This document shows, piece by piece, positions 48,654 through 57,205 of a DNA stretch of 64,000 nucleotides. The notes beneath the pieces were generated by a model. That model was not told the DNA's origin, searched no databases, and saw only the letters and a program-made list of their open reading frames with translations. Origin of the DNA: Microbacterium proteolyticum (lineage in GTDB: Bacteria > Actinomycetota > Actinomycetes > Actinomycetales > Microbacteriaceae). Numbering within the stretch: position 1 is the stretch's first letter; each line of letters begins with the position of its first letter. Location of the stretch: assembly GCF_030818075.1 (NCBI RefSeq), contig NZ_JAUSZZ010000001.1, forward strand, positions 3,348,001-3,412,000, read 5' to 3'. The position numbers were made by a program, and so were the translations under genes.

Positions 48654-49967
48654 TCACGGGTTTCCGCGGGTCCACAGCAGCAGGATCGCAACCGCCTGGA
48701 GCACGAGGCATCCGGCCAGGATCGCGACCCGTCGGCGCGGTGTCGACGACCAGCGGTCGTCGCCGAGGAAGGGCGCCATCGGCATGAGCAGGCGGAACGT
48801 GCTCTGCTGGGGCAGGAAGACCGCGAGGATGTAGGTGCCGTAGCTGAAGCCGTAGGCGACCACCATGAGTCCGAGCTTGCGGATCGGTCGCGACCAGAGC
48901 AGGGCGAGGAAACCCACGATCAGGGCGACGACGAGGATGATCCCGACCACACCGAGGTGCGTGCCGGCCTGACGGAACCAGGGCGTGAACGGTGTGAACT
49001 CGTCGTTGCCGACGTAGTCCAGCCACCAGCCGAGCTCCGTGCGGATGTAGGCGTTGTGCGTGCCGGTCACGTACTGCGCGATGTGGTTCCACGACAACCC
49101 CGTCACCGCGATCGCGAGACCGGAAGCCATCAGCGGCGCCCATTCCTTCATCGGAAACGGGTCGACCTTGCGGCGGAAGAACCGCACCAGGAAGACGATG
49201 CCCAGCGCCAGCCCGAGCGCGAGGACACCCGGCCGGGTGTACGCGGTGAGCACGCCGATCGGCAGGATCCACAGGTAGCGACGCTTGATGGCCAGCAGCA
49301 TGCCCGCGAACATCAGCAGCATGAACAGGCCTTCGCTGTAGCCGATCACGAAGAGGAACGACATCGGCGCGAAGGAGAAGAACACGACCGCCCACCACGC
49401 GGCCTGGGGCTTGGTCACTGTGCGCATCAGCACGAACAGCAGCCACGTGGCTCCGAGGCTCGCGCCCAGACTCAGCAACACGGCGACCGGCTGCCACCCG
49501 AGGCCCGTGACATCGGAGATCCCGCGGACCAGCGCGGGGAAGACCGGCAGGAACGCCCAGTTGTTGGGCAGGATGTCGCCGGAGACGTTCATCGGCAGCG
49601 ACATGGGGTAGCCGTCGGCCGCGATCTGGCCGTAGCGGTCGGCATCCCACCCGGTGAGGTAGTCGAAGAAGGTGCCGAGGCGCTCGCTGTCGGGACCGAA
49701 GCCCCAGCGCGCCGCCTTGGCGATGGAGTAGTACCCCCACAGCATGCCGAAGTTGACGACGCGGGCGACCGCCCAGAGCAGCAGGATGCGTGTGAACGCG
49801 CCGCGCTCGATCGGGACGATGCCCTCGGGCTTGCGCAGGACGTCGTGACCGTACTGGCTGAGGGCACGACCGACGCGCGAACCGCGCAGTCGATCGAGGC
49901 GACCCGGTCGCGCGATGACGCGCGACGGACGTGTCGGGGAGACAAGCTCGCTCGGCGGTGCGCTCAC
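48654..49967 (-). CDS. PIG-V-like mannosyltransferase (GT-C fold membrane protein)
   Basis: A 437-residue membrane protein with about ten hydrophobic segments. The first extracytoplasmic loop contains FDYLTGWDADRYGQIAADGY, with the WD.xR/Y pattern and Asp typical of GT-C mannosyltransferases of the PIG-V type, and NNWAFLPVFPALVRGI follows. It probably transfers mannose from a polyprenyl donor outside the membrane in cell-wall or lipoglycan assembly. The start is a GTG at 49967 with GAAAGGTTCC upstream. It is a single gene. Confidence 0.85.
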   Translation of the reverse strand: MSAPPSELVSPTRPSRVIARPGRLDRLRGSRVGRALSQYGHDVLRKPEGIVPIERGAFTRILLLWAVARVVNFGMLWGYYSIAKAARWGFGPDSERLGTFFDYLTGWDADRYGQIAADGYPMSLPMNVSGDILPNNWAFLPVFPALVRGISDVTGLGWQPVAVLLSLGASLGATWLLFVLMRTVTKPQAAWWAVVFFSFAPMSFLFVIGYSEGLFMLLMFAGMLLAIKRRYLWILPIGVLTAYTRPGVLALGLALGIVFLVRFFRRKVDPFPMKEWAPLMASGLAIAVTGLSWNHIAQYVTGTHNAYIRTELGWWLDYVGNDEFTPFTPWFRQAGTHLGVVGIILVVALIVGFLALLWSRPIRKLGLMVVAYGFSYGTYILAVFLPQQSTFRLLMPMAPFLGDDRWSSTPRRRVAILAGCLVLQAVAILLLWTRGNP

Positions 49968-50095
49968 TCGGAACCTTTCACGAAGGAAGATGTGGGCGAG
50001 TGACGACGGTGTCGGGCCCGGATAAGTGCGGAGAGCCAGATGCTACCCGATGCAGATGAGCGTCCCATCCCGTTGACATTCAGGAAACGCCCTGG

Positions 50096-50419
50096 TCAGT
50101 GGGTGTCTCCGACGAGTTTCAGCCCGATCACGCAGCCGACGAGACCCAGCACGAGCAGGATTCTCACCAGCGAAACCGCCTCCGTGCCCGTGATCATGGC
50201 CACGACGACGGTGAGCGCCGCCCCGATGCCCACCCAGACCGCGTAGGCGGTGCCGGTGGGGATCTCGCGCATGGCGAAGGCCAACCCGCCCATGGATGCC
50301 ACGAGCGCGATCCCGAAGACGACGCTGGGCCAGAGGCGGGTGAGACCCTCCGAGCGTCCGAGAGCCGTCGCCCACACGGCCTCGAGGACGCCGGAGAGGA
50401 TGAGAACGATCCACGACAT
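50096..50419 (-). CDS. SMR-family guanidinium exporter (Gdx/SugE type)
   Basis: A 107-residue protein with four membrane helices of the small multidrug resistance family. The essential Glu13 and Trp16 are in SGVLEAVWATALGRS, and AMREIPTGTAYAVWVGIGA is the second conserved block. It works as an antiparallel dimer that exchanges guanidinium for protons. The guanidine-III riboswitch immediately upstream gives strong support for guanidinium rather than broad drug export. The ATG at 50419 has GAGGAG at 50427-50432. Confidence 0.92.
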   Translation of the reverse strand: MSWIVLILSGVLEAVWATALGRSEGLTRLWPSVVFGIALVASMGGLAFAMREIPTGTAYAVWVGIGAALTVVVAMITGTEAVSLVRILLVLGLVGCVIGLKLVGDTH

Positions 50420-50432
50420 GACAGTGCTCCTC

Positions 50433-50473
50433 GGCCAGTCTTGTCGCAGTCCGGGTACTGATCCCTCGTCCGG
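50433..50473 (-). promoter_or_regulatory. Guanidine-III (ykkC-III) riboswitch
   Basis: The 41-base minus-strand segment starts CCGGACGAGG, has UACCCGG in the middle and GACAAGAC near the end. It shares these three blocks, and the same total length, with the Thermobifida fusca guanidine-III aptamer as I remember it. P1 (CCGG with CCGG) and the pseudoknot helix P2 (UCAGU with ACUGG, plus a closing G-C pair) can form. The Shine-Dalgarno GAGGAG of the SMR gene abuts the 3' end of P2, so ligand binding would control its access to the ribosome. Confidence 0.88.
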
Positions 50474-50692
50474 GGACGCGGTCGGCGTCCGGTTCCCAGG
50501 GTAGCGGCAGCGCCTGGGCAGCGCCCGTGCAGCGTGCCCGCAACGCGGCATCCGCTCGCGCGGCACCGGTGCGCCCGTGCCGGACAGTCCCGGCGCGGAA
50601 ACGCGCCGCACGCGTGCTTCCGGGCGCGGACCGCCTGGGTCCGGCGTCGGCTCCCGAGCCGGGCGGCGGCGCCGGGATGCCGGCATCCGGAA

Positions 50693-51574
50693 TCAGATCA
50701 GGAAGATGGATGCCGCGCCGGGGTTGTGAGCGTGGACGAGAACGCCGAAGACGACGGCGTCGAAGAGCAGGTGCACCGTGACGACGTACCAGAGCGAGCG
50801 CGTCTTCAGGAAGAGGAAGCCCTGCACGATCGCGAACGGGATCGTGAGCAGCGGCCCCCACGCCTGGTAGCCGAGTTCCCACAGGAACGACACGAAGACG
50901 ATCGCCTGCAGCAGGTTCGCCGTGAGGTCGGGGAAGTGCCGGCGCAGCAGCACGAAGACGGTGCAGATGAAGAACAGCTCGTCCCAGATGCCGACCGCGC
51001 CGACGCCGACGAACAGCCGCGCGATGAGGTCGGGGGTGTTCACGACGGGCCAGTTCATGTACACGCCCGAGGTGATGAAGTAGAACGGCAGGATCAGGTA
51101 GCCCAGCACGATGACGCCGGCCAACCACGCCCACTGCCACCAGGTCCAGCGCCCGCCGCCGCGCCACGGGAAGGCGATCGCGCGGTCGCGGTACACGAAC
51201 CGCGAGATCACGTACGGCACGACCACGGCGCCGCCGAGCGCGAGGGTGAACCGCACGAAGGCGGCGTTGTCGAGTTCGGCGTGGAGCGGGATGAGGCTGA
51301 CGATGAATTGTCCGAGCGCCACCAGCGAGACGTCGCGGGCGATGCTCGGCTCCGGCGCGTCGGCGCCGCCGCCGCGTCGCGGCACGGTGGCGACGCCGAG
51401 ACGGCGGTCGACGAGGACCCCGGATGCCACGGCGAGCGCCAGCAGCACCCACCCGAGCCAGACGATCTGCACGACGAACAGCACCGGGGCGGCCAGGCAC
51501 ACCAGCAGCGCCGGAAGGAGCTTCGGCGTCCACGTGGAACGCTCGCGCACCGGCACCGCGGTGTGCGCGGTCAC
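50693..51574 (-). CDS. CPBP-like membrane protein with degenerate protease motifs
   Basis: A 293-residue polytopic membrane protein resembling CPBP (CAAX protease/bacteriocin-processing) intramembrane proteases. The first motif should be EExxxR but here reads WDELFFIC, with Asp-Glu and no Arg; a later His remains in TVHLLFDAVVFG. Enzymatic activity is therefore doubtful. The start is a GTG at 51574, overlapping the trmB stop (GTGA). It has about eight hydrophobic segments. Confidence 0.75.
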   Translation of the reverse strand: MTAHTAVPVRERSTWTPKLLPALLVCLAAPVLFVVQIVWLGWVLLALAVASGVLVDRRLGVATVPRRGGGADAPEPSIARDVSLVALGQFIVSLIPLHAELDNAAFVRFTLALGGAVVVPYVISRFVYRDRAIAFPWRGGGRWTWWQWAWLAGVIVLGYLILPFYFITSGVYMNWPVVNTPDLIARLFVGVGAVGIWDELFFICTVFVLLRRHFPDLTANLLQAIVFVSFLWELGYQAWGPLLTIPFAIVQGFLFLKTRSLWYVVTVHLLFDAVVFGVLVHAHNPGAASIFLI

Positions 51575-52293
51575 GACGGGACCCGGGTGTAGGTCAGGTC
51601 GCGGATATCGCGCCCGACACGCAGGCCCTTGCGCTCGAACGCGGTGAGCACGCGGCCGTCGAAGCGCTCGGCCCACTCCCCCGCGAAGGCCCGCTCGAAG
51701 CCGGGGGCCTCGTCGAGCACGTCGCGCATCTGGTCGGCGTAGTCCTGCCAGTCGGTGGCGAGGCGCAGGATGCCGCCGGGACGCAGTGCCTGCGCCGCGA
51801 TACGGGCGAAATCGGGGGCGACGAGCCGGCGCTTGGTGTGCTTGTTCTTGTGCCAGGGATCGGGGAAGAACACCCAGAGCTCGTCGATGGATGCCGCGGG
51901 CAGCAGGTGCTCGAGCGCCTCCGGCGCGTTGGCCTCCACCAAGCGCAGGTTCTTCACGCCCTCGCGGTCGGCGTCGAGCATGGTGCGGGCGAGCCCCGCG
52001 GTGAACACCTCGACCGCGAGGAAGTCGGTGTCGGGGTGGGCCGCGGCCGCCGAGACGATCTGATGGCCCTGCCCCGAGCCGATCTCCACGACGAGCGGGG
52101 CCGTCCGTCTGTACACGGCGGCGGGGTCGACGGCCGTGCCGGCCTTGACGCTGGTGGCGGCGGCCGCCCGCTCGACGGGCAGCAGGTAGAACGGCGACAA
52201 CTCGGCCCACGCACGGTCCTGCGCCTCCGACATGCGGCCACTGCGGCGCACGAATGACACCGGCTTATCGCGGTACACGGGCGCGGCATCCAT
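51571..52293 (-). CDS. trmB: tRNA (guanine-N7)-methyltransferase
   Basis: A 240-residue Rossmann methyltransferase that makes m7G46 in tRNA. The SAM site is VVEIGSGQGHQIVSAAAAHP, and the TrmB signature is ELWVFFPDPWHKNKHTKRRL, followed by PGGILRLATDWQDYADQM. The ATG at 52293 fits the family start; the longer frame continues across a palindrome and is rejected. It is upstream of, and coupled to, the CPBP-like gene. Confidence 0.95.
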   Translation of the reverse strand: MDAAPVYRDKPVSFVRRSGRMSEAQDRAWAELSPFYLLPVERAAAATSVKAGTAVDPAAVYRRTAPLVVEIGSGQGHQIVSAAAAHPDTDFLAVEVFTAGLARTMLDADREGVKNLRLVEANAPEALEHLLPAASIDELWVFFPDPWHKNKHTKRRLVAPDFARIAAQALRPGGILRLATDWQDYADQMRDVLDEAPGFERAFAGEWAERFDGRVLTAFERKGLRVGRDIRDLTYTRVPS

Positions 52294-52311
52294 GGCATCC
52301 AGGTTATCCGC

Positions 52312-52376
52312 CGCGTGAGGGGTCAATCTCTGTCGCCCAGGCGACGCCGAAGCGACAGAATCTGACCCCTCACGCG
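52312..52376. repeat. 65-bp near-perfect palindrome (family A)
   Basis: Arms of about 25 nt, with ends CGCGTGAG and TGTCGC / GCGACA, flank a 15-nt loop. The middle of the arms (GGGGTCA) differs from that of the 1016-1081 copy, yet is complementary within itself. It lies between the trmB start and the DUF3097 stop. Confidence 0.85.
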
Positions 52377-52397
52377 AGAGGGAGCGCTTGCGGCCGC

Positions 52398-53231
52398 TCA
52401 CGGGACGGTCACGAAATCGATGAGTTCCTCGACGCGGCCGAGAAGGGCCGGCTCGAGGTCGCGGAACGTGGTGACCTTCGACAGGATGTGCTGCCAGGCG
52501 CGGGCGGTGTCGGCCTGCTCCTCGGCCGGCCAGCCGAGGGCGCGGCACACGCCGACCTTCCACTCGATGCCGCGCGGCACCTCGGGCCACGCGGCGATGC
52601 CGAGGGCGCGGGGCGTCACGCACTGCCACACGTCGACGAAGGGGTGGCCGACGATGCGCACGTGCGCGCCGTGGCGGCCGCGGGCGATCTTCTCGGCGAT
52701 ACGCGACTCCTTCGAGTTCGGCACGAGGTGATCCACCAGCACGCCGTAGCGGCGCTGGGCGGTCGGGGGTTCGGCATCCAGGGTCTGCTCGAGCAGGTCG
52801 ACGCCCTCGAGGAACTCGACGACGACGCCCTCGGCCCGGAGGTCGGCGCCCCACACCTTCTCGACGAGTTCGGCGTCGTGCTTGCCCTCGACGAAGATGC
52901 GGCTGGCGCGGGCGGTGCGCGCGCGCTGATCGTCCGCGGCGAAGGACCCGGATGCCGTCCGGGTGCGCCCCTTGGGCGCCGCCGCGGGAGCGGTCAGCAC
53001 CACCGGCTTGCCGTCGACGAGGAAGCCGCCGCCGAGCGGGAAGAGCCGGCGCTTGCCGAAGCGGTCTTCGAGCTCGACGTTCATCCCGTCCAGACGCGTC
53101 ACCGCGCCCACGTAGCCGTCACCGACCACCTCGACCACCAGATCGACGGATGCCGCGACCGGGGCGGGCTTCACGCGTCCGGCGTCGCGCCAGCCTCGGG
53201 CGAGCACATCGGTGCCGTAGCGGTCGTCCAT
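52398..53231 (-). CDS. DUF3097 family protein
   Basis: A 277-residue actinobacterial protein. Family features are MDDRYGTDVLARGWRDAGR at the start, the ARASRIFVEGKHDAELVEKV segment (reminiscent of a Toprim fold with Glu and Asp), GVLVDHLVPNSKESRIA and FVDVWQCVTPRALGI. The Toprim comparison is my inference; the family function is unknown. The ATG at 53231 has an excellent ribosome site (GGAGG, six bases upstream). Confidence 0.88.
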   Translation of the reverse strand: MDDRYGTDVLARGWRDAGRVKPAPVAASVDLVVEVVGDGYVGAVTRLDGMNVELEDRFGKRRLFPLGGGFLVDGKPVVLTAPAAAPKGRTRTASGSFAADDQRARTARASRIFVEGKHDAELVEKVWGADLRAEGVVVEFLEGVDLLEQTLDAEPPTAQRRYGVLVDHLVPNSKESRIAEKIARGRHGAHVRIVGHPFVDVWQCVTPRALGIAAWPEVPRGIEWKVGVCRALGWPAEEQADTARAWQHILSKVTTFRDLEPALLGRVEELIDFVTVP

Positions 53232-53250
53232 CTGTACCTCCGAACGCCTG

Positions 53251-53256
53251 AGCCTA
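53251..53256 (-). promoter_or_regulatory. Candidate -10 box for the DUF3097 gene
   Basis: TAGGCT on the minus strand lies 19 bases before the ATG and fits the TANNNT consensus, leaving room for the GGAGG ribosome site. Confidence 0.4.
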
Positions 53257-53354
53257 GGCGGCGGCATGCTGCGCTGTCAGCGGACGCGCCGATCCTTCCC
53301 GGCTGTCGGAGGTCGTTTATAGGGTGGAACCGTCCAGCGACCGAAGGGGTACGC

Positions 53355-55478
53355 ATGCGAAAGTCCAGGGCGGCACGAGTGATCGCCGCGCTGCTGTTCG
53401 TGGTGGTGGGCGTGCTGGTCACGCCGCTGAGCGCAGCCGCCGTGCCGCCGCCCTCGCTGGGGTCGAGCTTCGTGCTCGACACCGCCGATGCTCTCACCGA
53501 CGCCGAAGAGGCACAGGTGCAGTCGCGTCTGGTGTCCTTGCGCGAGCAGACCGGGCTCGACATGTGGGTCGTGTACGTTCCCGAGTTCACCGATCCTCCC
53601 GGTGCCGCCGACTGGGCGAACGAGACGGCCAATCGCAACGAGCTCGGCCCGGATCAGTACGTGCTCGCGATCGCGACCGCGGACGGCGCCTTCTCCTTCT
53701 ATCTCTCGGGCGACGTGGACGACGGCGTCCTCTCGGCCGCACAGCTCGGAGAGATCGAACAGAGCCGCGTCCAGCCGGCCCTCGAAGCCGGCGACGACGC
53801 GGGAGCCGCCCTGTCGGCCGCCGACGGCGTCCGCGCCGCCTACACCGAGGCGGGCGGCAGGCAGCCCGCTCCTCCGCCCACTCCCGCCTCCGCGAACGGA
53901 CCGGGTCTGGGCCCCGCCGTGCTCGTGGGCGTCCTCCTCGTGGCCATCGCGGCCGCACTGATCTGGTTCTGGCTGCGGCGTCGGCGACAGGTCGCCACCG
54001 GCTCCACCCCGAGCGCGACGGAGAGCGTCGACGATCTCGCCCGGCGGGCCGGATCGGCTCTGGTCGCCACCGACGACGCCGTCAAGACGAGTGAGCAGGA
54101 GCTCGGATTCGCCCGTGCGCAGTTCGGCGACGAGGCGGCAGCCCCCTTCACCGAGGTGCTGACCCAGGCGAAGGCCGATCTCGATCGGGCGTTCTCGATC
54201 CAGCAACAGCTCGACGACGGCGTGCCCGAGACCCCCGAGCAGCAGCGGGCGGGTTACGCCGAGATCATCCGCCTGTGCGCCGGCGCCGACGAGGCTCTGG
54301 ATGCCAAGGCCGCCGCCTTCGACGAGCTCCGCGCCCTCGAGGCAGACGCCCCGGCCGCGCTCGCCGCCGCCCGTGAGCGGCACGGCGCGGCTTCCGGCGC
54401 CCTCACCGCCGCCGAGACGGCCCTCGCGCGGTTGCGCGAGCGTTTCACCGACGACGCCCTCGCACCCGTGGCCGACAACCCCGCGCAGGCGCACGAGCGT
54501 CTCGAACTCGCCACGAGCCAGCAGGAGGCCGCCCAGACCGCCCTCGGCGCCGGTCGCGCCGGCGAGGCCGCTGTCGCCATCCGCGCCGCCCAGGCCGCGA
54601 TCGCGCAGGCCGAGACGCTGGAGCGGGCGATCACGTCGCTCGGCACCGACTTGGCCGATGCCGAGCAGCGAGCCTCGGCCCTGGCCGCGGAGATCGAGGG
54701 CGACCTGGCTGCCGCGTCGCGGCTGAGCGACCCCGACGGACGCATCGCCGCCTCCGCCGCCTCGGCGCGTACGCAGCTCGAGGCCGCCCGCACCGCGCTC
54801 GGCGCCCCGCGCACGAGTCCGCTCCGCGCCGTCGACATGCTCCAGCAGGCCAACGCCACCATCGACGCGGTCCTCGGCGAGGCACGAGACGCCGCGGAAC
54901 GACGTCAGCGCGCCGAGACCCAGCTCGACACCACCCTCGCGCAGGCGCGGGCCCAGGTCACTGCGACCGAGGACTTCGTCGCGGCACGACGCGGGGCCGT
55001 CGGTCCCGCCGCGCGCACCCGCCTCGCCGAAGCCGGCGCCGCTCTGGTGCAGGCGCAGCAGCTGCGCCAGGCCGACCCCGTGTCGGCCCTGACCGCGGCA
55101 CAGCGCGCGGCGCACCTGGCCTCCGAGGCCGCCTCCCTCGCCCAGGACGACGTCGGCGCATTCGGCGGCGGCGGCTTCGGTGGCCTGACCGGAGGCGGCG
55201 GAAGCAGCGGCGGCATGATGGGTGCCATCCTCGGCGGCATCGCCGTCGATGCGCTGCTCGGCGGCAGCCGACGACGCGGCGGCTTCGGCGGCGGCGGACT
55301 GGGAGGGCTCGGCGGCGGACTCGGAGGCCTCAGCGGCGGCGGCGGCGGAAGATCCCGCAGCGGCGGCGGCTTCGGTGGGGGCTTCGGCGGCGGCGGCCGT
55401 CTTCGCGCCGGCGGGGGCGGTGGCTTCGCCGGGGGCGGTCGTGCCCGCGTGGGCGGAGGAGGCGGGAGACGCCGTTAG
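53355..55478 (+). CDS. TPM-domain membrane protein with long coiled coil and Gly-rich tail
   Basis: A 707-residue protein. It has a signal peptide (residues 1-32), a TPM_phosphatase domain (about 38-165, with LDTADALTDAEEAQVQSRLV and YVLAIATADGAFSFYLSG), a membrane helix near residues 190-215, a long Ala/Glu-rich coiled coil (about 225-600), and a Gly/Arg-rich C-terminal tail. In actinobacteria this protein often accompanies PspA, as here (pspA-like gene 92 bp downstream), so a role in envelope-stress response is likely. The ATG at 53355 has GAAGGGG upstream. Confidence 0.88.
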   Translation: MRKSRAARVIAALLFVVVGVLVTPLSAAAVPPPSLGSSFVLDTADALTDAEEAQVQSRLVSLREQTGLDMWVVYVPEFTDPPGAADWANETANRNELGPDQYVLAIATADGAFSFYLSGDVDDGVLSAAQLGEIEQSRVQPALEAGDDAGAALSAADGVRAAYTEAGGRQPAPPPTPASANGPGLGPAVLVGVLLVAIAAALIWFWLRRRRQVATGSTPSATESVDDLARRAGSALVATDDAVKTSEQELGFARAQFGDEAAAPFTEVLTQAKADLDRAFSIQQQLDDGVPETPEQQRAGYAEIIRLCAGADEALDAKAAAFDELRALEADAPAALAAARERHGAASGALTAAETALARLRERFTDDALAPVADNPAQAHERLELATSQQEAAQTALGAGRAGEAAVAIRAAQAAIAQAETLERAITSLGTDLADAEQRASALAAEIEGDLAAASRLSDPDGRIAASAASARTQLEAARTALGAPRTSPLRAVDMLQQANATIDAVLGEARDAAERRQRAETQLDTTLAQARAQVTATEDFVAARRGAVGPAARTRLAEAGAALVQAQQLRQADPVSALTAAQRAAHLASEAASLAQDDVGAFGGGGFGGLTGGGGSSGGMMGAILGGIAVDALLGGSRRRGGFGGGGLGGLGGGLGGLSGGGGGRSRSGGGFGGGFGGGGRLRAGGGGGFAGGGRARVGGGGGRRR

Positions 55479-55570
55479 TCCACCCCTCGCGGGCGTCCGC
55501 GCCATCACAGACAATTCGTAGCATCCGACACCAGACTCGATACCGTCGCCCTCAGGAAGGAACACCCCGC

Positions 55571-56326
55571 ATGGCCAAGCAGTCCATCTTCGGTCGCATC
55601 TCCACCCTCGTCCGCGCGAACATCAACGCGCTCCTCGACCAGGCCGAGGACCCGCAGAAGATGCTCGACCAGCTCGTCCGCGATTACTCGAACTCGATCG
55701 CCGACGCCGAGTCGGCCATCGCCGAGACCATCGGCAACCTCCGCCTGCTCGAGCGCGACCACCAGGAAGACGTGCAGGCCGCGGCCGAGTGGGGCAACAA
55801 GGCCCTGGCCGCGAGCCGCAAGGGTGACGAACTGCGCGCCTCCGGCAACGCCTCCGAGGCCGACAAGTTCGACAACCTCGCCAAGATCGCCCTGCAGCGT
55901 CAGATCACCGCCGAGGGCGAGGCCAAGGCCGCCGCTCCCACCATCGCGGCGCAGACCGAGGTCGTCGACAAGCTCAAGGACGGCCTCAACGGCATGAAGG
56001 GCAAGCTCGAGCAGCTCAAGGCGAAGCGCAACGAGCTCACCGCGCGCGCCAAGGTGGCCGAAGCGCAGAACAAGGTGCACGACGCCGTCAAGTCGATCGA
56101 TGTGCTCGACCCCACCAGCGAACTGGGTCGCTTCGAAGACAAGATCCGCCGCGAAGAGGCGATCGCGGCCGGCAAGCAGGAACTCGCCGCCTCGAGCATC
56201 GACGCGCAGTTCAACGCGCTCGAAGACGTGGGCGAGCTCACCGAGGTGGAGGCGCGTCTCGCCGCCCTCAAGGTCGGCGGCCCGCAGCGCGCCGCGATCG
56301 ACGCGCCCAGCCCCGACCAGGTCTGA
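55571..56326 (+). CDS. PspA/IM30 family protein
   Basis: A 251-residue helical protein of the PspA/Vipp1/ESCRT-III family. It starts MAKQSIFGRISTLVRANINA with an amphipathic helix and has the conserved EDPQKMLDQLVRDYSNSIAD and a long coiled coil. It would form rods on damaged membranes. AAGGAA lies before the ATG. It follows the TPM protein and is ended by a 17-bp hairpin. Confidence 0.93.
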   Translation: MAKQSIFGRISTLVRANINALLDQAEDPQKMLDQLVRDYSNSIADAESAIAETIGNLRLLERDHQEDVQAAAEWGNKALAASRKGDELRASGNASEADKFDNLAKIALQRQITAEGEAKAAAPTIAAQTEVVDKLKDGLNGMKGKLEQLKAKRNELTARAKVAEAQNKVHDAVKSIDVLDPTSELGRFEDKIRREEAIAAGKQELAASSIDAQFNALEDVGELTEVEARLAALKVGGPQRAAIDAPSPDQV

Positions 56327-56332
56327 CACCTT

Positions 56333-56372
56333 CGTGAGTGCACCGCCCGCATGGCCGGGCGGTGCACTCACG
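56333..56372. terminator. Strong hairpin between the pspA-like and arginase-like genes
   Basis: A perfect 17-bp stem (56333-56349 with 56356-56372) with a six-base loop starts seven bases after the pspA-like stop. There is no U-tract. It would separate the two transcripts or act as an attenuator, since both genes are on the plus strand. Confidence 0.7.
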
Positions 56373-56392
56373 TCTTCCGGCGAGGAGCATCC

Positions 56393-57205
56393 ATGACCCG
56401 TTTCATCGTCGCCCCGCAGTGGCAGGGCTCGTCGTCATCACGAGCCATGCAGCTGATCGACGGCGCCGAGGCCATCGCGGGAGACCTGCCGCGCGCCTCG
56501 ACGACCGTGCTCGAGGCTCCGGTCGAGGCCGGTGATGCGCAGGGAACCGGCGTGCACCGCCTCAGTGCCCTGGTCCGCATGCGCGCCCGCATCGAAGAGG
56601 CGGTGCGTGCTGCCGCCGAACCCGCCATCGTGGTGGGCGGTGACTGCGGTGTCGCACTCGGAGCCGTCTCGGCGGTGGCCGGTGACGATCTCGCCGTGGT
56701 GTGGATCGACGCCCACGCCGATCTCAACACCCCCGCATCCTCGCCCAGCGGCGCTTTCCACGGCATGGTGCTGCGCGCGATCGCCGGTGATGGCGAGCCG
56801 CTGCATCGCCTCGAGCCCGGCATCCCGCCCGCTCGCCTCGTCCTGGCGGGAACGCGTGCCCTGGATGCCGAAGAACAACGCTTCATCGACGACAACGGAG
56901 TACGCGTCATCGCCCCGGCCGACCTGGCCGATCCCGACGTGCTGGCCGACGCGGTCGCGGCGACCGGCGCCTCCCGGGTCCACGTGCACGTCGACCTCGA
57001 CGTGCTCGATCCGTCCGAGATGAAGGGCGTCGCCCTGCCCGAGCCGTTCGGCGCCCGCACGGTCGACGTGGTGGCCTCCATCCGGCGCCTGCGTGAACGC
57101 GTCCCTCTCTCGGGCGCGACACTGACGGAGTTCTCCCCGGCGTCCCCCGCCGCGGCCGTCGACGACCTCGGCACCATCCTCCGTCTCATCGGAGCCCTCG
57201 CGTGA
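56393..57205 (+). CDS. Arginase-family (ureohydrolase fold) protein
   Basis: A 270-residue protein with the ureohydrolase metal motifs: IDAHADLN and HVDLDVLDP are intact. In the first motif, where arginases have GGDH, it reads VVGGDCGVALGAV, with Cys in place of His. It may have one metal site changed, so hydrolysis of arginine or agmatine is not certain. The ATG at 56393 has GAGGAG upstream. Its stop overlaps the next GTG start. Confidence 0.85.
   Translation: MTRFIVAPQWQGSSSSRAMQLIDGAEAIAGDLPRASTTVLEAPVEAGDAQGTGVHRLSALVRMRARIEEAVRAAAEPAIVVGGDCGVALGAVSAVAGDDLAVVWIDAHADLNTPASSPSGAFHGMVLRAIAGDGEPLHRLEPGIPPARLVLAGTRALDAEEQRFIDDNGVRVIAPADLADPDVLADAVAATGASRVHVHVDLDVLDPSEMKGVALPEPFGARTVDVVASIRRLRERVPLSGATLTEFSPASPAAAVDDLGTILRLIGALA

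Noticed and set aside
48146..48691. A minus-strand gene opposite 48227-48577
   Set aside because: It has no ribosome site and no family match, and it would read through the bidirectional terminator at 48605-48638.
53277..55565. A 762-codon minus-strand frame opposite the TPM gene
   Set aside because: Gly/Ala/Glu-rich shadow of the TPM coiled coil and Gly-rich tail. The plus-strand gene has a signal peptide, domain motifs and a ribosome site.
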